This document shows, piece after piece, positions 1 to 6,223 of a stretch of 7,950 bases of DNA. The stretch comes from an uncultured Rhodospirillales bacterium (lineage in GTDB: Bacteria; Pseudomonadota; Alphaproteobacteria; Acetobacterales; Acetobacteraceae). The stretch spans positions 1-7,950 of the forward strand of contig CAIMVB010000431.1 of NCBI GenBank assembly GCA_903844785.1, in the 5' to 3' direction. A program made the translations under genes and the position numbers. The first letter of the stretch is position 1; every line of letters begins with the position of its first letter. Under the pieces are notes generated by a model. That model ran no database searches, was not told where the DNA came from, and worked only from the letters and a program-made list of their open reading frames with translations.

Positions 1-419
1 AGCGGCGCGCTGCCGGCGGAATTGGCATGGCGCAGCACATCGCCCGAGCGATCAACGCCGGGCCCCTTGCCGTACCAAATGCCGAAAACACCATCCAAAC
101 GCGCGCCTGGCGTCAGATGCACTTGCTGCGAACCCCAAATGGCGGTCGCGGCCAAATCCTCATTCAGCCCAGGCTGAAACACCACATCATGTGCGCGGAG
201 CCGTTCCGCCTGCCGCGCCAATTCACGGTCAAAAGCGCCAAGCGGGGAACCGCGATAGCCGGAAATGAAACCGCCGGTGCGGAAACCCTCTGCCGCATCC
301 ATTTCCTGCCGCAGCATCGGCAGGCGCACCAGCGCGTGCGTCCCCGTCAGCAAGACAGGCCCTGTGCGGGCTTCCCAACGTTCTTCTAGCGTGGCCTCTG
401 GCCGGATGATGCTTCCCAT
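1..419 (-). CDS. Indolepyruvate ferredoxin oxidoreductase family protein (fused form), N-terminal part, truncated by window edge
   Basis: Translation from the ATG at 419-417 gives 139 residues before the frame runs off the window. I recognise the N-terminus of the large fused IorA/IorB-type 2-oxoacid:ferredoxin oxidoreductases (about 1,150 residues in full). The family-like blocks are LTGTHALVRLPML (residues 24-36), GGFISGYRGSPLG (49-61), FQPGLNEDLAATAIWGSQQV (81-100) and GIWYGKGPGVDRSGD (113-127). By family knowledge this is the thiamine-diphosphate pyrimidine-binding domain. The enzymes oxidatively decarboxylate aryl-pyruvates (indolepyruvate, phenylpyruvate) to aryl-acetyl-CoA and reduce ferredoxin in the cytoplasm. 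No other ATG, GTG or TTG lies in frame back to the stop at 464-462, so this start is well supported although it has no usable Shine-Dalgarno site. It follows the cco cluster by 52 bases on the same strand. The exact substrate cannot be told from this fragment, and whether the gene is intact cannot be seen. Confidence 0.9.
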   Translation of the reverse strand, partial: MGSIIRPEATLEERWEARTGPVLLTGTHALVRLPMLRQEMDAAEGFRTGGFISGYRGSPLGAFDRELARQAERLRAHDVVFQPGLNEDLAATAIWGSQQVHLTPGARLDGVFGIWYGKGPGVDRSGDVLRHANSAGSAP

Positions 420-425
420 ACCCCC

Positions 426-459
426 ATTGTGGCGATTGGCGGGGCGAATGCCAACCGCC
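426..459 (-). promoter_or_regulatory. Inverted repeat overlapping a putative promoter for the oxidoreductase gene
   Basis: Read on the minus strand, GGCGGTTGGC (459-450) and GCCAATCGCC (440-431) form an inverted repeat with 9 of 10 positions complementary and a 9-base loop. As RNA, the odd pair is a G-U wobble. Within it, TTGGCA (454-449) resembles a -35 box (5 of 6). CACAAT (431-426) resembles a -10 box (4 of 6), and the two are separated by 17 bases. Transcription would start around 420-419, at the ATG itself. No U-tract follows the stem on either strand, so a simple intrinsic terminator is not supported. Promoter and operator roles are inferred; the repeat itself is directly visible. Confidence 0.35.
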
Positions 460-471
460 TTCTAGTGGGGA

Positions 472-654
472 TTAATGGCCCCCGGCCTGGTCAAAATGCG
501 TCCGGATCGTGTTGAAGACGCAAAGCAGCCCAAAGGCGATCAGCCCGAAGCCAAAAATGCTGATGCCGAGATCCTGCGCCTTGGCGGCGGTGAAAAGCCC
601 GAGCAAGGCGAGCAGGCCATAAAGGGCCAGGAAGAACATGCGCGTGCCGGTCAT
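472..654 (-). CDS. Small two-helix membrane protein coupled to ccoS
   Basis: This 60-residue protein is not one I can assign to a named family. Two hydrophobic segments are visible at about residues 6-24 (MFFLALYGLLALLGLFTAA) and 31-48 (ISIFGFGLIAFGLLCVFN). They are joined by a short polar turn (KAQDLG), and a soluble tail of about 12 residues contains IRTHFDQ. This predicts an inner-membrane helical hairpin. The start ATG (654-652) overlaps the ccoS stop as ATGA and has an AAAGGA Shine-Dalgarno site (669-664) nine bases upstream. It is therefore very likely translated and co-expressed with the oxidase assembly genes. The context suggests an accessory role in cbb3 oxidase biogenesis or membrane respiration, but nothing in the sequence shows a cofactor site (it has one cysteine, no CxxC and no haem motif). 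A passenger function cannot be excluded. Confidence 0.75.
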   Translation of the reverse strand: MTGTRMFFLALYGLLALLGLFTAAKAQDLGISIFGFGLIAFGLLCVFNTIRTHFDQAGGH

Positions 655-812
655 GGCGTGGGGTCCTTTCTTTTTTGATCATCGAACAGGATCCGGGCGG
701 CGGCGCCTTCCAGATCATCATATTGGCGCGAACGCAGCGCCCAAAGGAAGCCAAGCAGGCCAAGCCCACCCAGCAAAAGCGAAACCGGCACCAGCAGGAT
801 CAGCGCTTCCAT
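651..812 (-). CDS. ccoS: cbb3-type cytochrome oxidase assembly protein CcoS
   Basis: This is a 53-residue protein too short for many gene callers. The N-terminal membrane helix spans about residues 3-26 (rich in L, V and G, ending GFLWALRS). It is followed by the CcoS hallmark RSRQYDDLEG (27-36), the ARILFDD motif (39-45) and a short basic tail. The small size, single helix and Q-Y-D-D-L-E signature match CcoS/FixS, which acts in the inner membrane. By family knowledge it is needed to obtain active oxidase with haem and CuB in CcoN. Its ATG (812-810) lies 3 bases after the ccoI stop. The AAGGGGA Shine-Dalgarno site (825-819) is inside the ccoI terminus, six bases from the start. The stop overlaps the next start as ATGA. 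Confidence 0.93.
   Translation of the reverse strand: MEALILLVPVSLLLGGLGLLGFLWALRSRQYDDLEGAAARILFDDQKRKDPTP
664..669 (-). promoter_or_regulatory. Shine-Dalgarno site of the 60-residue membrane protein gene
   Basis: AAAGGA on the minus strand lies within the last codons of ccoS, nine bases before the ATG at 654. Together with the ATGA overlap it argues that this unnamed small gene is translated. Confidence 0.65.
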
Positions 813-815
813 GGC

Positions 816-3155
816 CTATCCCCTTCCCGCGCGGAGCGCATTGCCAATGACAATGAGGGATGATGAAGCCATCACCAGCGCTGCGACCAGCGGATTGACC
901 AGCCCGGCAATGGCCGCGGGCACGGCAACGGCGTTATAGGCGAGCGAAAAGCCGATATTCTGCCGCGCCAGGATTTGCGCGCGGCGCGCAATGCGAATGG
1001 CGTCAGGCAGTACAGCCAAGCCTTCGCGTTGCAGCACGATATCGGCGGTGGTTTGCGCCAGGTCCGTCGCCCCCGCCGGGCTGGCCGAGACATGCGCGGC
1101 AGCCAGCGCGGCGGCATCATTGATGCCATCACCCACCATCAGCGGATGGCGGCCCTGCGCCTTCAGGGCTTCGATATGCGCGGCCTTGGCGCGCGGGTCA
1201 GCCTCCGCCCGCCAATCCGCAATGCCAGCAGCAATCGCCGCCGAGGCCACCGCGCCCGCACCATCGCCGGAGAGCAATTCAACCGAAAGGCCAAGGCGCT
1301 TCAGCGCCGCCACGGCTTCCGGCGCATCTTCCCGCAGCCGATCGGCGAAGCGGAAGATCACCGGCGCGCCATCGGTAGCGCGATAGACCAGCACCATGCC
1401 ATCCGAGATGCCCGCCATACCGCAAAAGGATGGCGAGCCGAGCCGCGCAAAGCCCGATTGCAAACCCTGCCCGGCGATTTCCACCGTATCGGGCGCAAGC
1501 GGCGCATCTGGGCAGGCACGCAGCAGCGCCTTGGCCAAGGGGTGGCGCGATGCGCGCGCCATGCTGGCGGCGGCGCGCAGCACTTCCGGCGCCTGGCCTT
1601 CGGGTATCAGCACTGGGCGGCCTTCCGTCAGCGTGCCGGTCTTGTCCAGCACGGCGCAATCCGCGCTGGCCAAACGTTCCAGCGCCGTTGCGGAGGCCAC
1701 CAATACACCGCGACGAAACAGCGCTCCGCTGGCCACCACCTGCACTGCCGGCACAGCAATCGCCAGGCCGCAAGGGCAGGTAATCAGCAGCACGCAGACC
1801 GCATTCACCAGCGCTTCCTGCCACACCACGCCAAAGCCCAACCACCACAACAGGAAAGTGACCGCCGCAACGGCATGGGCGACGGGCACGTAAAACCGCG
1901 CGGCGCGATCCGCGATGGAAACAAAGTGCCCCTTGGCCTGTTCAGCGGATTCCAAAAGCCGCGCCATGGCGGCGAGTGATCCATCACGCGCGGGCGCGGT
2001 CACTTCCAGCGTGAAGGGCGCGCCCATATTCACCGCACCGGCAGGCAGCGGCGCAGCAGCGCCAAAACCACGCGGTAGGCTTTCGCCGGTGGTGGCCGCC
2101 GTATCCAACAAGGTTTCAACTGTAGCACGGCCATCCAGCCGCAGCGTCTCACCCATTGCGATCTGCAGACGCTGCCCGGCTTCCACCGCCGCCGACGGCA
2201 CAAGGCGCGCAGTGCCATTGGGCGCCAGCAGCGTCACCATACCATCCTGCAGCGCCAGCAATTCCGCCACCGCCTGTCGCGCCTTGCGCCGCGCCGCACG
2301 ATCCAGCACCCGGCCCGCGAGCAGCAGCGCCAGCAAGGCCGTTGCGCCATCAAACCAGGTATAGGGACCGTTGCGGAAGGTCTCGATCAGGCTCATGCCT
2401 GCGGTGGCCAGCACGCCGAGCGACACCGCCATATCCATATTCACGCGCCCGGCGCGGAGCGCATTGGCGGCGGAACGATAAAACGGCATGCCCGCGACAA
2501 GCACGGTTGGCAGGCCGATCAGCGCCGCCAGCCAATGCATCATTTCGCGCGTATGCGCGCCCATATCCTCGCCAACCCAGACGGCGATGGAAACCAGCAT
2601 GACATTCATCGCACCAAAGGCGGCAATACCAAGCGCGCGGATCAGCGCGCGGCCTTCGGCGTCTTCATTGGCGCGCAGACATGCGGGGCTATAGGGCGCG
2701 GTACGAAAACCAAGCCGCGCCAGCAAGCCGAGCAATTCATTGCCGCGCGCCGCATCACCATGCCAGCGCAAATCCAGCCGACGCGCGGCGAAGGAAACCC
2801 GCGCCTTGGTCACATCGGGCTCAGCGGCCAAGGCCTGTTCCACCAGCCACACACAGGCACCACAGGTCAGGCCGGAAATCATCACCTCAAGCGATTTGAA
2901 ACCTTCCGCTTCGTCGCGGATCAGCTGCAGCGCATCAAAGGCAAGGGTTGAGGCTTCCGGGCGCAGCGCGCCATCAGCGGTTTCGCGCCGGCGGTAAAAC
3001 GCATCAAGCCCAAGGCCACGCACCAGGCCATAAGCGGCTTCGCAACCCGTGCAGCAAAAACGCCCCTGCCCAGGCGCCAGCGCCGCGCCGCAATGGTCGC
3101 AGGCGGCGGCGCTTTGCGGTGCCTCGGCAATCAAAGGGCGTTGCAGATTGGTCAT
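816..3155 (-). CDS. ccoI: P1B-type copper-translocating ATPase CcoI (FixI), cbb3 oxidase assembly
   Basis: This 779-residue heavy-metal P-type ATPase is full length for CcoI/FixI. The N-terminus has a cysteine cluster (C19-x2-C22, then C34, C35, C38), typical of CcoI-type proteins. An HMA metal-binding domain follows with GLTCGAC (C98, C101). Transmembrane helices fall around 172-193, 205-223, 243-258, 268-283, 422-440, 446-470 and two near the C-terminus. Catalytic landmarks are all present: TGES (356-359) in the actuator domain, the CPC ion-channel motif (460-462), DKTGT with phosphorylated Asp504, the HP dipeptide (538-539) and GDGIND (675-680). By family knowledge it moves Cu(I) out of the cytoplasm for CuB of CcoN, at low rate and high affinity compared with detoxifying CopA. 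The start overlaps the ccoH stop as ATGA and has no recognisable Shine-Dalgarno site, which suggests translation coupled to ccoH. Nothing essential appears missing. Confidence 0.96.
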   Translation of the reverse strand: MTNLQRPLIAEAPQSAAACDHCGAALAPGQGRFCCTGCEAAYGLVRGLGLDAFYRRRETADGALRPEASTLAFDALQLIRDEAEGFKSLEVMISGLTCGACVWLVEQALAAEPDVTKARVSFAARRLDLRWHGDAARGNELLGLLARLGFRTAPYSPACLRANEDAEGRALIRALGIAAFGAMNVMLVSIAVWVGEDMGAHTREMMHWLAALIGLPTVLVAGMPFYRSAANALRAGRVNMDMAVSLGVLATAGMSLIETFRNGPYTWFDGATALLALLLAGRVLDRAARRKARQAVAELLALQDGMVTLLAPNGTARLVPSAAVEAGQRLQIAMGETLRLDGRATVETLLDTAATTGESLPRGFGAAAPLPAGAVNMGAPFTLEVTAPARDGSLAAMARLLESAEQAKGHFVSIADRAARFYVPVAHAVAAVTFLLWWLGFGVVWQEALVNAVCVLLITCPCGLAIAVPAVQVVASGALFRRGVLVASATALERLASADCAVLDKTGTLTEGRPVLIPEGQAPEVLRAAASMARASRHPLAKALLRACPDAPLAPDTVEIAGQGLQSGFARLGSPSFCGMAGISDGMVLVYRATDGAPVIFRFADRLREDAPEAVAALKRLGLSVELLSGDGAGAVASAAIAAGIADWRAEADPRAKAAHIEALKAQGRHPLMVGDGINDAAALAAAHVSASPAGATDLAQTTADIVLQREGLAVLPDAIRIARRAQILARQNIGFSLAYNAVAVPAAIAGLVNPLVAALVMASSSLIVIGNALRAGRG
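819..825 (-). promoter_or_regulatory. Shine-Dalgarno site of ccoS inside the end of ccoI
   Basis: AAGGGGA on the minus strand lies in the last codons of ccoI, six bases before the ccoS ATG (812). It supports translation of this very short gene. Confidence 0.65.
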
Positions 3156-3634
3156 GGCAGGATGAAGCGCTTGCGTAGATCGAAAGCCGTGCCGGCTTCA
3201 TCGAAAAATGTGAGCCGCGCTTCCCATTGCCCGGCGCGCAAGGGCTCAAGCCGCGCGGCAAAGCGGCCATGCCCGGTAGCGGTGAAACCAAGCGGCACTT
3301 CCACCCCTTCCAACGGGCGCAGCAGCACGCCTTCCACATGGCCATGCAGAGGTTGCTGCGCGCCATCCTGCATCACCACGCGCAAGACCCCAGCTTCCAG
3401 AGAGATCTCTCCCCGCCAGCCTAGCGCATCCTGTCGCACGGCTTCAGCCAGCACCAGATCATAGCCGCGCCCGCGTTCATAAGCGCGCGATACGGTGACG
3501 CCGGTGAAGGTTGACAGCGAAAACCACACCAACAGCCCATTCACCGCCACCACCAGCGCCATGCCGCCCACGAATACCCAGGGAATCCAGCGCCCGCGCT
3601 TTGGGTCGTAATCACGTTGCATCGTCATGCTCAT
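3152..3634 (-). CDS. ccoH: cbb3 oxidase assembly factor CcoH (FixH family)
   Basis: This 160-residue protein has one N-terminal membrane helix at about residues 17-40 (WVFVGGMALVVAVNGLLVWF core) after a short basic cytoplasmic segment. An extracytoplasmic domain of about 115 residues, rich in beta-strand-like sequence, follows. The early SRAYERGRGYD segment (49-59), a VPLGFTATGHGRF-type strand region and the final AFDLRKRFIL strand fit the FixH/CcoH family. These proteins contact CcoN/CcoP during assembly and are needed for a stable oxidase. The ATG (3634-3632) overlaps the ccoG stop as ATGA. Two further in-frame ATGs follow at codons 3 and 5, and the only upstream purine run is a weak GGGA. 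The exact start is therefore uncertain by up to four codons. The stop overlaps ccoI, also as ATGA. Confidence 0.92.
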   Translation of the reverse strand: MSMTMQRDYDPKRGRWIPWVFVGGMALVVAVNGLLVWFSLSTFTGVTVSRAYERGRGYDLVLAEAVRQDALGWRGEISLEAGVLRVVMQDGAQQPLHGHVEGVLLRPLEGVEVPLGFTATGHGRFAARLEPLRAGQWEARLTFFDEAGTAFDLRKRFILP

Positions 3635-5133
3635 GGCTTCGGTCCCAGGAAAACACTGCTTTGGCTGGTGGCGGGCCGCCCCGCGCTATCTAGCAAGCGG
3701 AAGGTGACAGGCGTTGATTCGCCAAGCCGCGCGCCGGCGGGGGCGGTGATGAAAACGCGATATTGCGTAATGCCATCGCCGCGGCGTGACAGCGCGTAGC
3801 GCCCTTCGCCAATGGCCTCCACATCCTGCACCGTCAGGCGCAGCCCGGCAGGCGCTTCCAGCGTCAGTGTCAGCGGTGCTTCATCGCGCGTCTTATTCAC
3901 GATCTTCACCGTATAGGCATTGCGAATGCCGCCATCCGAAAGCCGCACGAAAAGCGGTGCGCGATCACGCAACACGGTGACATCCAAAGTGGAGCGCATG
4001 AGGAACGCCCCCAGCATCACCAACGCCACCACGGCCAGGGCACTGGCATACATGATGGTGCGCGGGCGGATGAAGCGCGGCACACGGCGCGCGGCCATGC
4101 CTGCCTGCTGACGCTCAGGCCCCGGCGGTAGCGCAGCTGCGGCAGCGGCGCTGGCCGAGAGATTCTTCAAGGTTTCAAAGGCAACCAGCCCCTTGGGGCG
4201 CCCCAGCTTACCCATGACGGAATCGCAAGCATCAATGCAAAGCCCGCAGCCGATGCATTCAAGCTGCTGGCCATCACGAATATCAACGCCGGTCGGGCAG
4301 ACATGCAGACAGGCCGCGCAATCCACGCAATCGCCAACCCCTTCCGCCTTGGCCTTGCCGCGTGGTTCGCCGCGCCAATCGTGATAGGTCACAACAAGGG
4401 AGTTTTCATCCAGCATCGCCGCCTGAAAGCGCGGCCAGGGGCACATATAGGTGCAGACCTGTTCGCGCGCCCAACCCGCCAGCAGATAGGTAAAGCCCGC
4501 AAAAAGCGCGAAGAAGAAATAGACCATGACACCGGCTTCGCCCGTGAAGAATTGCCGCGTGATGGTGGGCGCATCATTGAAATACATGATCCAGGCACCG
4601 CCCGTGGCGGCTGCAATCAACGCCCAGGCGCCGTGCTTCGCGATCTTGCGCGCCCAATAGATGCCATTGCGCGGCCCGGCATCCAGCTTCATGCGCGCAT
4701 TGCGATCACCTTCGATCCAACGCTCCACGAACATGAAAAGATCGGTCCAGACTGTTTGCGGGCAGGTGAACCCGCACCAAAGCCGGCCAAACAGTGAGGA
4801 AACCGCAAACAAGGCAAAGGCACCCAGGATCAGCGCGCCGGTCAGGAAATAGATTTCCTGCGGCCAAATCTCGATCCAGAAGAAGAACAGCCGCGCATTG
4901 GTCATATCCACCAGCACAGCCTGATCGGGCATGCCCGGGCCACGATCCCAACGCAGCCAAGGCACCAGGTAGTAAAGCGCGAGACAAAGAATCAGCACCG
5001 CCCATTTCACGCTTCTGATCTTGCCGAAGACCGCTTTAGGATAAACACGCTGCCGATCCGCATAAAGCGACGGTATAGCGGCTTCAGCCACGCTTTCCGG
5101 CTTCAGCTTATCAGGGGTTTTGATCTCGCCCAT
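3631..5133 (-). CDS. ccoG: Membrane polyferredoxin CcoG (FixG), cbb3 oxidase assembly / copper reduction
   Basis: This 500-residue protein matches CcoG/FixG in length and layout. Membrane helices are visible at about 42-61, 93-115, 167-185, 200-221 and 359-379. Two classic 4Fe-4S motifs lie between helices four and five: C269-x2-C272-x2-C275-x3-C279 and C293-x2-C296-x2-C299-x3-C303. Two extra cysteine pairs border the membrane: WCGFTCP (C120, C124) and CTYMCPWPR (C227, C231). An alanine-rich linker (328-335) precedes the last helix. The C-terminal part (about 385-500) is the Ig-like periplasmic domain of the family. By family knowledge CcoG reduces Cu(II) to Cu(I) for delivery to the CcoI/CcoN pathway. 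The gene begins 21 bases after the ccoP stop and has no good Shine-Dalgarno site. The ATG at 5133-5131 is the first start after that in-frame stop. Confidence 0.95.
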   Translation of the reverse strand: MGEIKTPDKLKPESVAEAAIPSLYADRQRVYPKAVFGKIRSVKWAVLILCLALYYLVPWLRWDRGPGMPDQAVLVDMTNARLFFFWIEIWPQEIYFLTGALILGAFALFAVSSLFGRLWCGFTCPQTVWTDLFMFVERWIEGDRNARMKLDAGPRNGIYWARKIAKHGAWALIAAATGGAWIMYFNDAPTITRQFFTGEAGVMVYFFFALFAGFTYLLAGWAREQVCTYMCPWPRFQAAMLDENSLVVTYHDWRGEPRGKAKAEGVGDCVDCAACLHVCPTGVDIRDGQQLECIGCGLCIDACDSVMGKLGRPKGLVAFETLKNLSASAAAAAALPPGPERQQAGMAARRVPRFIRPRTIMYASALAVVALVMLGAFLMRSTLDVTVLRDRAPLFVRLSDGGIRNAYTVKIVNKTRDEAPLTLTLEAPAGLRLTVQDVEAIGEGRYALSRRGDGITQYRVFITAPAGARLGESTPVTFRLLDSAGRPATSQSSVFLGPKP

Positions 5134-5154
5134 GGGTTGGTGACCGCGCTTTTC

Positions 5155-6024
5155 CTATTCACCGCCACCCAAGCTATGCACATAGACCGTCAGCATATTG
5201 ATGATGGCGGGATCAAGCCGCTTGCCCCAGCTTGGCATGACACCGGCGCGTGCCTTGGCGATGCTTTGCACAATGGCGGCTTTATCGCCGCCATAGAGCC
5301 AGACCTGATCGGAAAGCCTAGGCGCGCCAAGATCACGATTGCCCTCGCCCTTTTCACCATGGCAGGAAGCGCAATTATCCGCATAAAGTTCGGCACCGCG
5401 CCCGGCCGATGCTTGATCTGTCGCGCGATTGGTGAGTGACAGCACGTGCTCCGCCACATCATTTACTTGTGGGCGCGTCAGCACACCATCGGCCAGGAAG
5501 CGCGGCATCATGCTTTGGCGCTGATCATCGCTTTCATTGGCGCGCACCCCATGGGTGATGGTTTGATGGATGGCATCCAGGCTACCGCCCCAAATCCACT
5601 CATCATCCGCAAGGGATGGAAAACCGCCAAGCGCCCCCTGCCCGCCCGCGCCATGGCAGCCGGCGCAATTATTGGCAAAAGCGCCACGACCGCCGGCCAT
5701 GGCAAAGGCACGCATTTCTGGATCGGCGGCGATTTGCGCCGGCGTTGCAGCACGCAGCCGGTTCATCATCGGCGCCATGCGCGCTTCGGCTTCCTGCACG
5801 TCACGCACCACGGCTTCACGCGCGATCCAGCCCGAAGTGCCTGTGGCACCAGGGATGGGCAGGGCCGGATAGATCACGACCCACACCAGGCTGAAGGCGA
5901 TGCAGGCATAAAAGGTCCACAGCCACCATTTGGGCAAAGGCGTATTCAGTTCCTTCAGCCCATCCCATTCATGGCCGGTGGTATTCTGACCGCTCAGGCT
6001 ATCTTTTTCGATTTTCGTTGGCAT
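5155..6024 (-). CDS. ccoP: cbb3-type cytochrome c oxidase subunit III, di-haem cytochrome CcoP
   Basis: From the ATG at 6024-6022 this is a 289-residue protein. The N-terminal EWDGLKELNTPLPKWWLW segment (19-36) is characteristic of CcoP and leads into one membrane helix (about 33-52). Two periplasmic cytochrome c domains follow, with haem-binding CAGCH (120-124) and CASCH (218-222). Likely axial methionines are in SMMPRF (M172 or M173) and GVMPSWG (M263). It passes electrons from soluble or membrane cytochrome c to CcoO. A longer frame beginning at GTG 6033 exists, but its codon overlaps the strong GAGGAG ribosome site (6038-6033). That site sits eight bases before ATG 6024, so the shorter form is preferred. 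Twelve bases separate it from ccoQ. Confidence 0.96.
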   Translation of the reverse strand: MPTKIEKDSLSGQNTTGHEWDGLKELNTPLPKWWLWTFYACIAFSLVWVVIYPALPIPGATGTSGWIAREAVVRDVQEAEARMAPMMNRLRAATPAQIAADPEMRAFAMAGGRGAFANNCAGCHGAGGQGALGGFPSLADDEWIWGGSLDAIHQTITHGVRANESDDQRQSMMPRFLADGVLTRPQVNDVAEHVLSLTNRATDQASAGRGAELYADNCASCHGEKGEGNRDLGAPRLSDQVWLYGGDKAAIVQSIAKARAGVMPSWGKRLDPAIINMLTVYVHSLGGGE

Positions 6025-6032
6025 AGCCACCA

Positions 6033-6038
6033 CTCCTC
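6033..6038 (-). promoter_or_regulatory. Shine-Dalgarno site deciding the ccoP start
   Basis: GAGGAG on the minus strand lies eight bases before ATG 6024 and overlaps the ccoQ stop codon (6039-6037). It sets the ccoP start at 6024 rather than at the in-frame GTG 6033, which would overlap the site itself. Confidence 0.85.
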
Positions 6039-6207
6039 ACGAACGGGGCCGCGCGCGATCATCGCGCAGCGGTATATCGGCAAGGGATTCGAAATGCTTG
6101 CGGCGCGATGGCCGCATCACGAACCAGACCATTCCCAGGAACAGGATAAAGAACCAAACCACCCAAAGGGCGCGCAGCGCGGGGTAAAGATCAACCAGTC
6201 TTTCCAT
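6037..6207 (-). CDS. ccoQ: cbb3-type cytochrome c oxidase small subunit CcoQ (FixQ)
   Basis: This short gene encodes 56 residues. One hydrophobic helix spans about residues 12-31 (aromatic-rich, LWVVWFFILFLGMVWFVM). It is followed by a basic stretch (RPSRRKHFE, 32-40) and an acidic-polar tail with DIPLRDD (44-50). This layout and the position between ccoO and ccoP match CcoQ/FixQ, a single-helix subunit. By family knowledge it stabilises the oxidase, especially interaction with CcoP or under oxygen. It contains no cysteine or cofactor motif, as expected. The start ATG (6207-6205) has a strong AAGGAGG site nine bases upstream that overlaps the ccoO stop. The stop lies in the ccoP ribosome site. 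Confidence 0.93.
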   Translation of the reverse strand: MERLVDLYPALRALWVVWFFILFLGMVWFVMRPSRRKHFESLADIPLRDDRARPRS

Positions 6208-6216
6208 GGCGATCCC

Positions 6217-6223
6217 CCTCCTT
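6217..6223 (-). promoter_or_regulatory. Shine-Dalgarno site of ccoQ
   Basis: AAGGAGG on the minus strand is nine bases before the ccoQ ATG (6207). It overlaps the TAA stop of ccoO (6224-6222), so the two genes are likely translated in a coupled way. It supports the reality of this short gene. Confidence 0.85.

Noticed and set aside
27..389. 120-codon open frame on the plus strand at the window start
   Set aside because: The opposite strand encodes the strongly family-like N-terminus of the indolepyruvate ferredoxin oxidoreductase, so this is its shadow.
431..459. Intrinsic terminator at the end of the cco cluster
   Set aside because: The stem is good, but no run of T follows it on either strand, so a Rho-independent terminator is not supported.
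491..769. 92-codon minus-strand frame across ccoS and the small membrane protein gene
   Set aside because: It overlaps two genes that have proper starts, ribosome sites and membrane-protein composition. This frame has no such support.
1121..1135. FNR/FixK-like half sites (TTGAT...ATCA) inside ccoI
   Set aside because: The spacing is three rather than four bases and the site is deep within a coding region. Other TTGAT/ATCAA pairs in the window also have wrong spacing, so I see no credible anaerobox here.
975..1979. 334-codon open frame on the plus strand opposite ccoI
   Set aside because: It lies wholly antisense to a complete, motif-verified ATPase. Its translation is Arg/Gln/His-rich with no domain, as expected of a shadow frame in GC-rich coding DNA.
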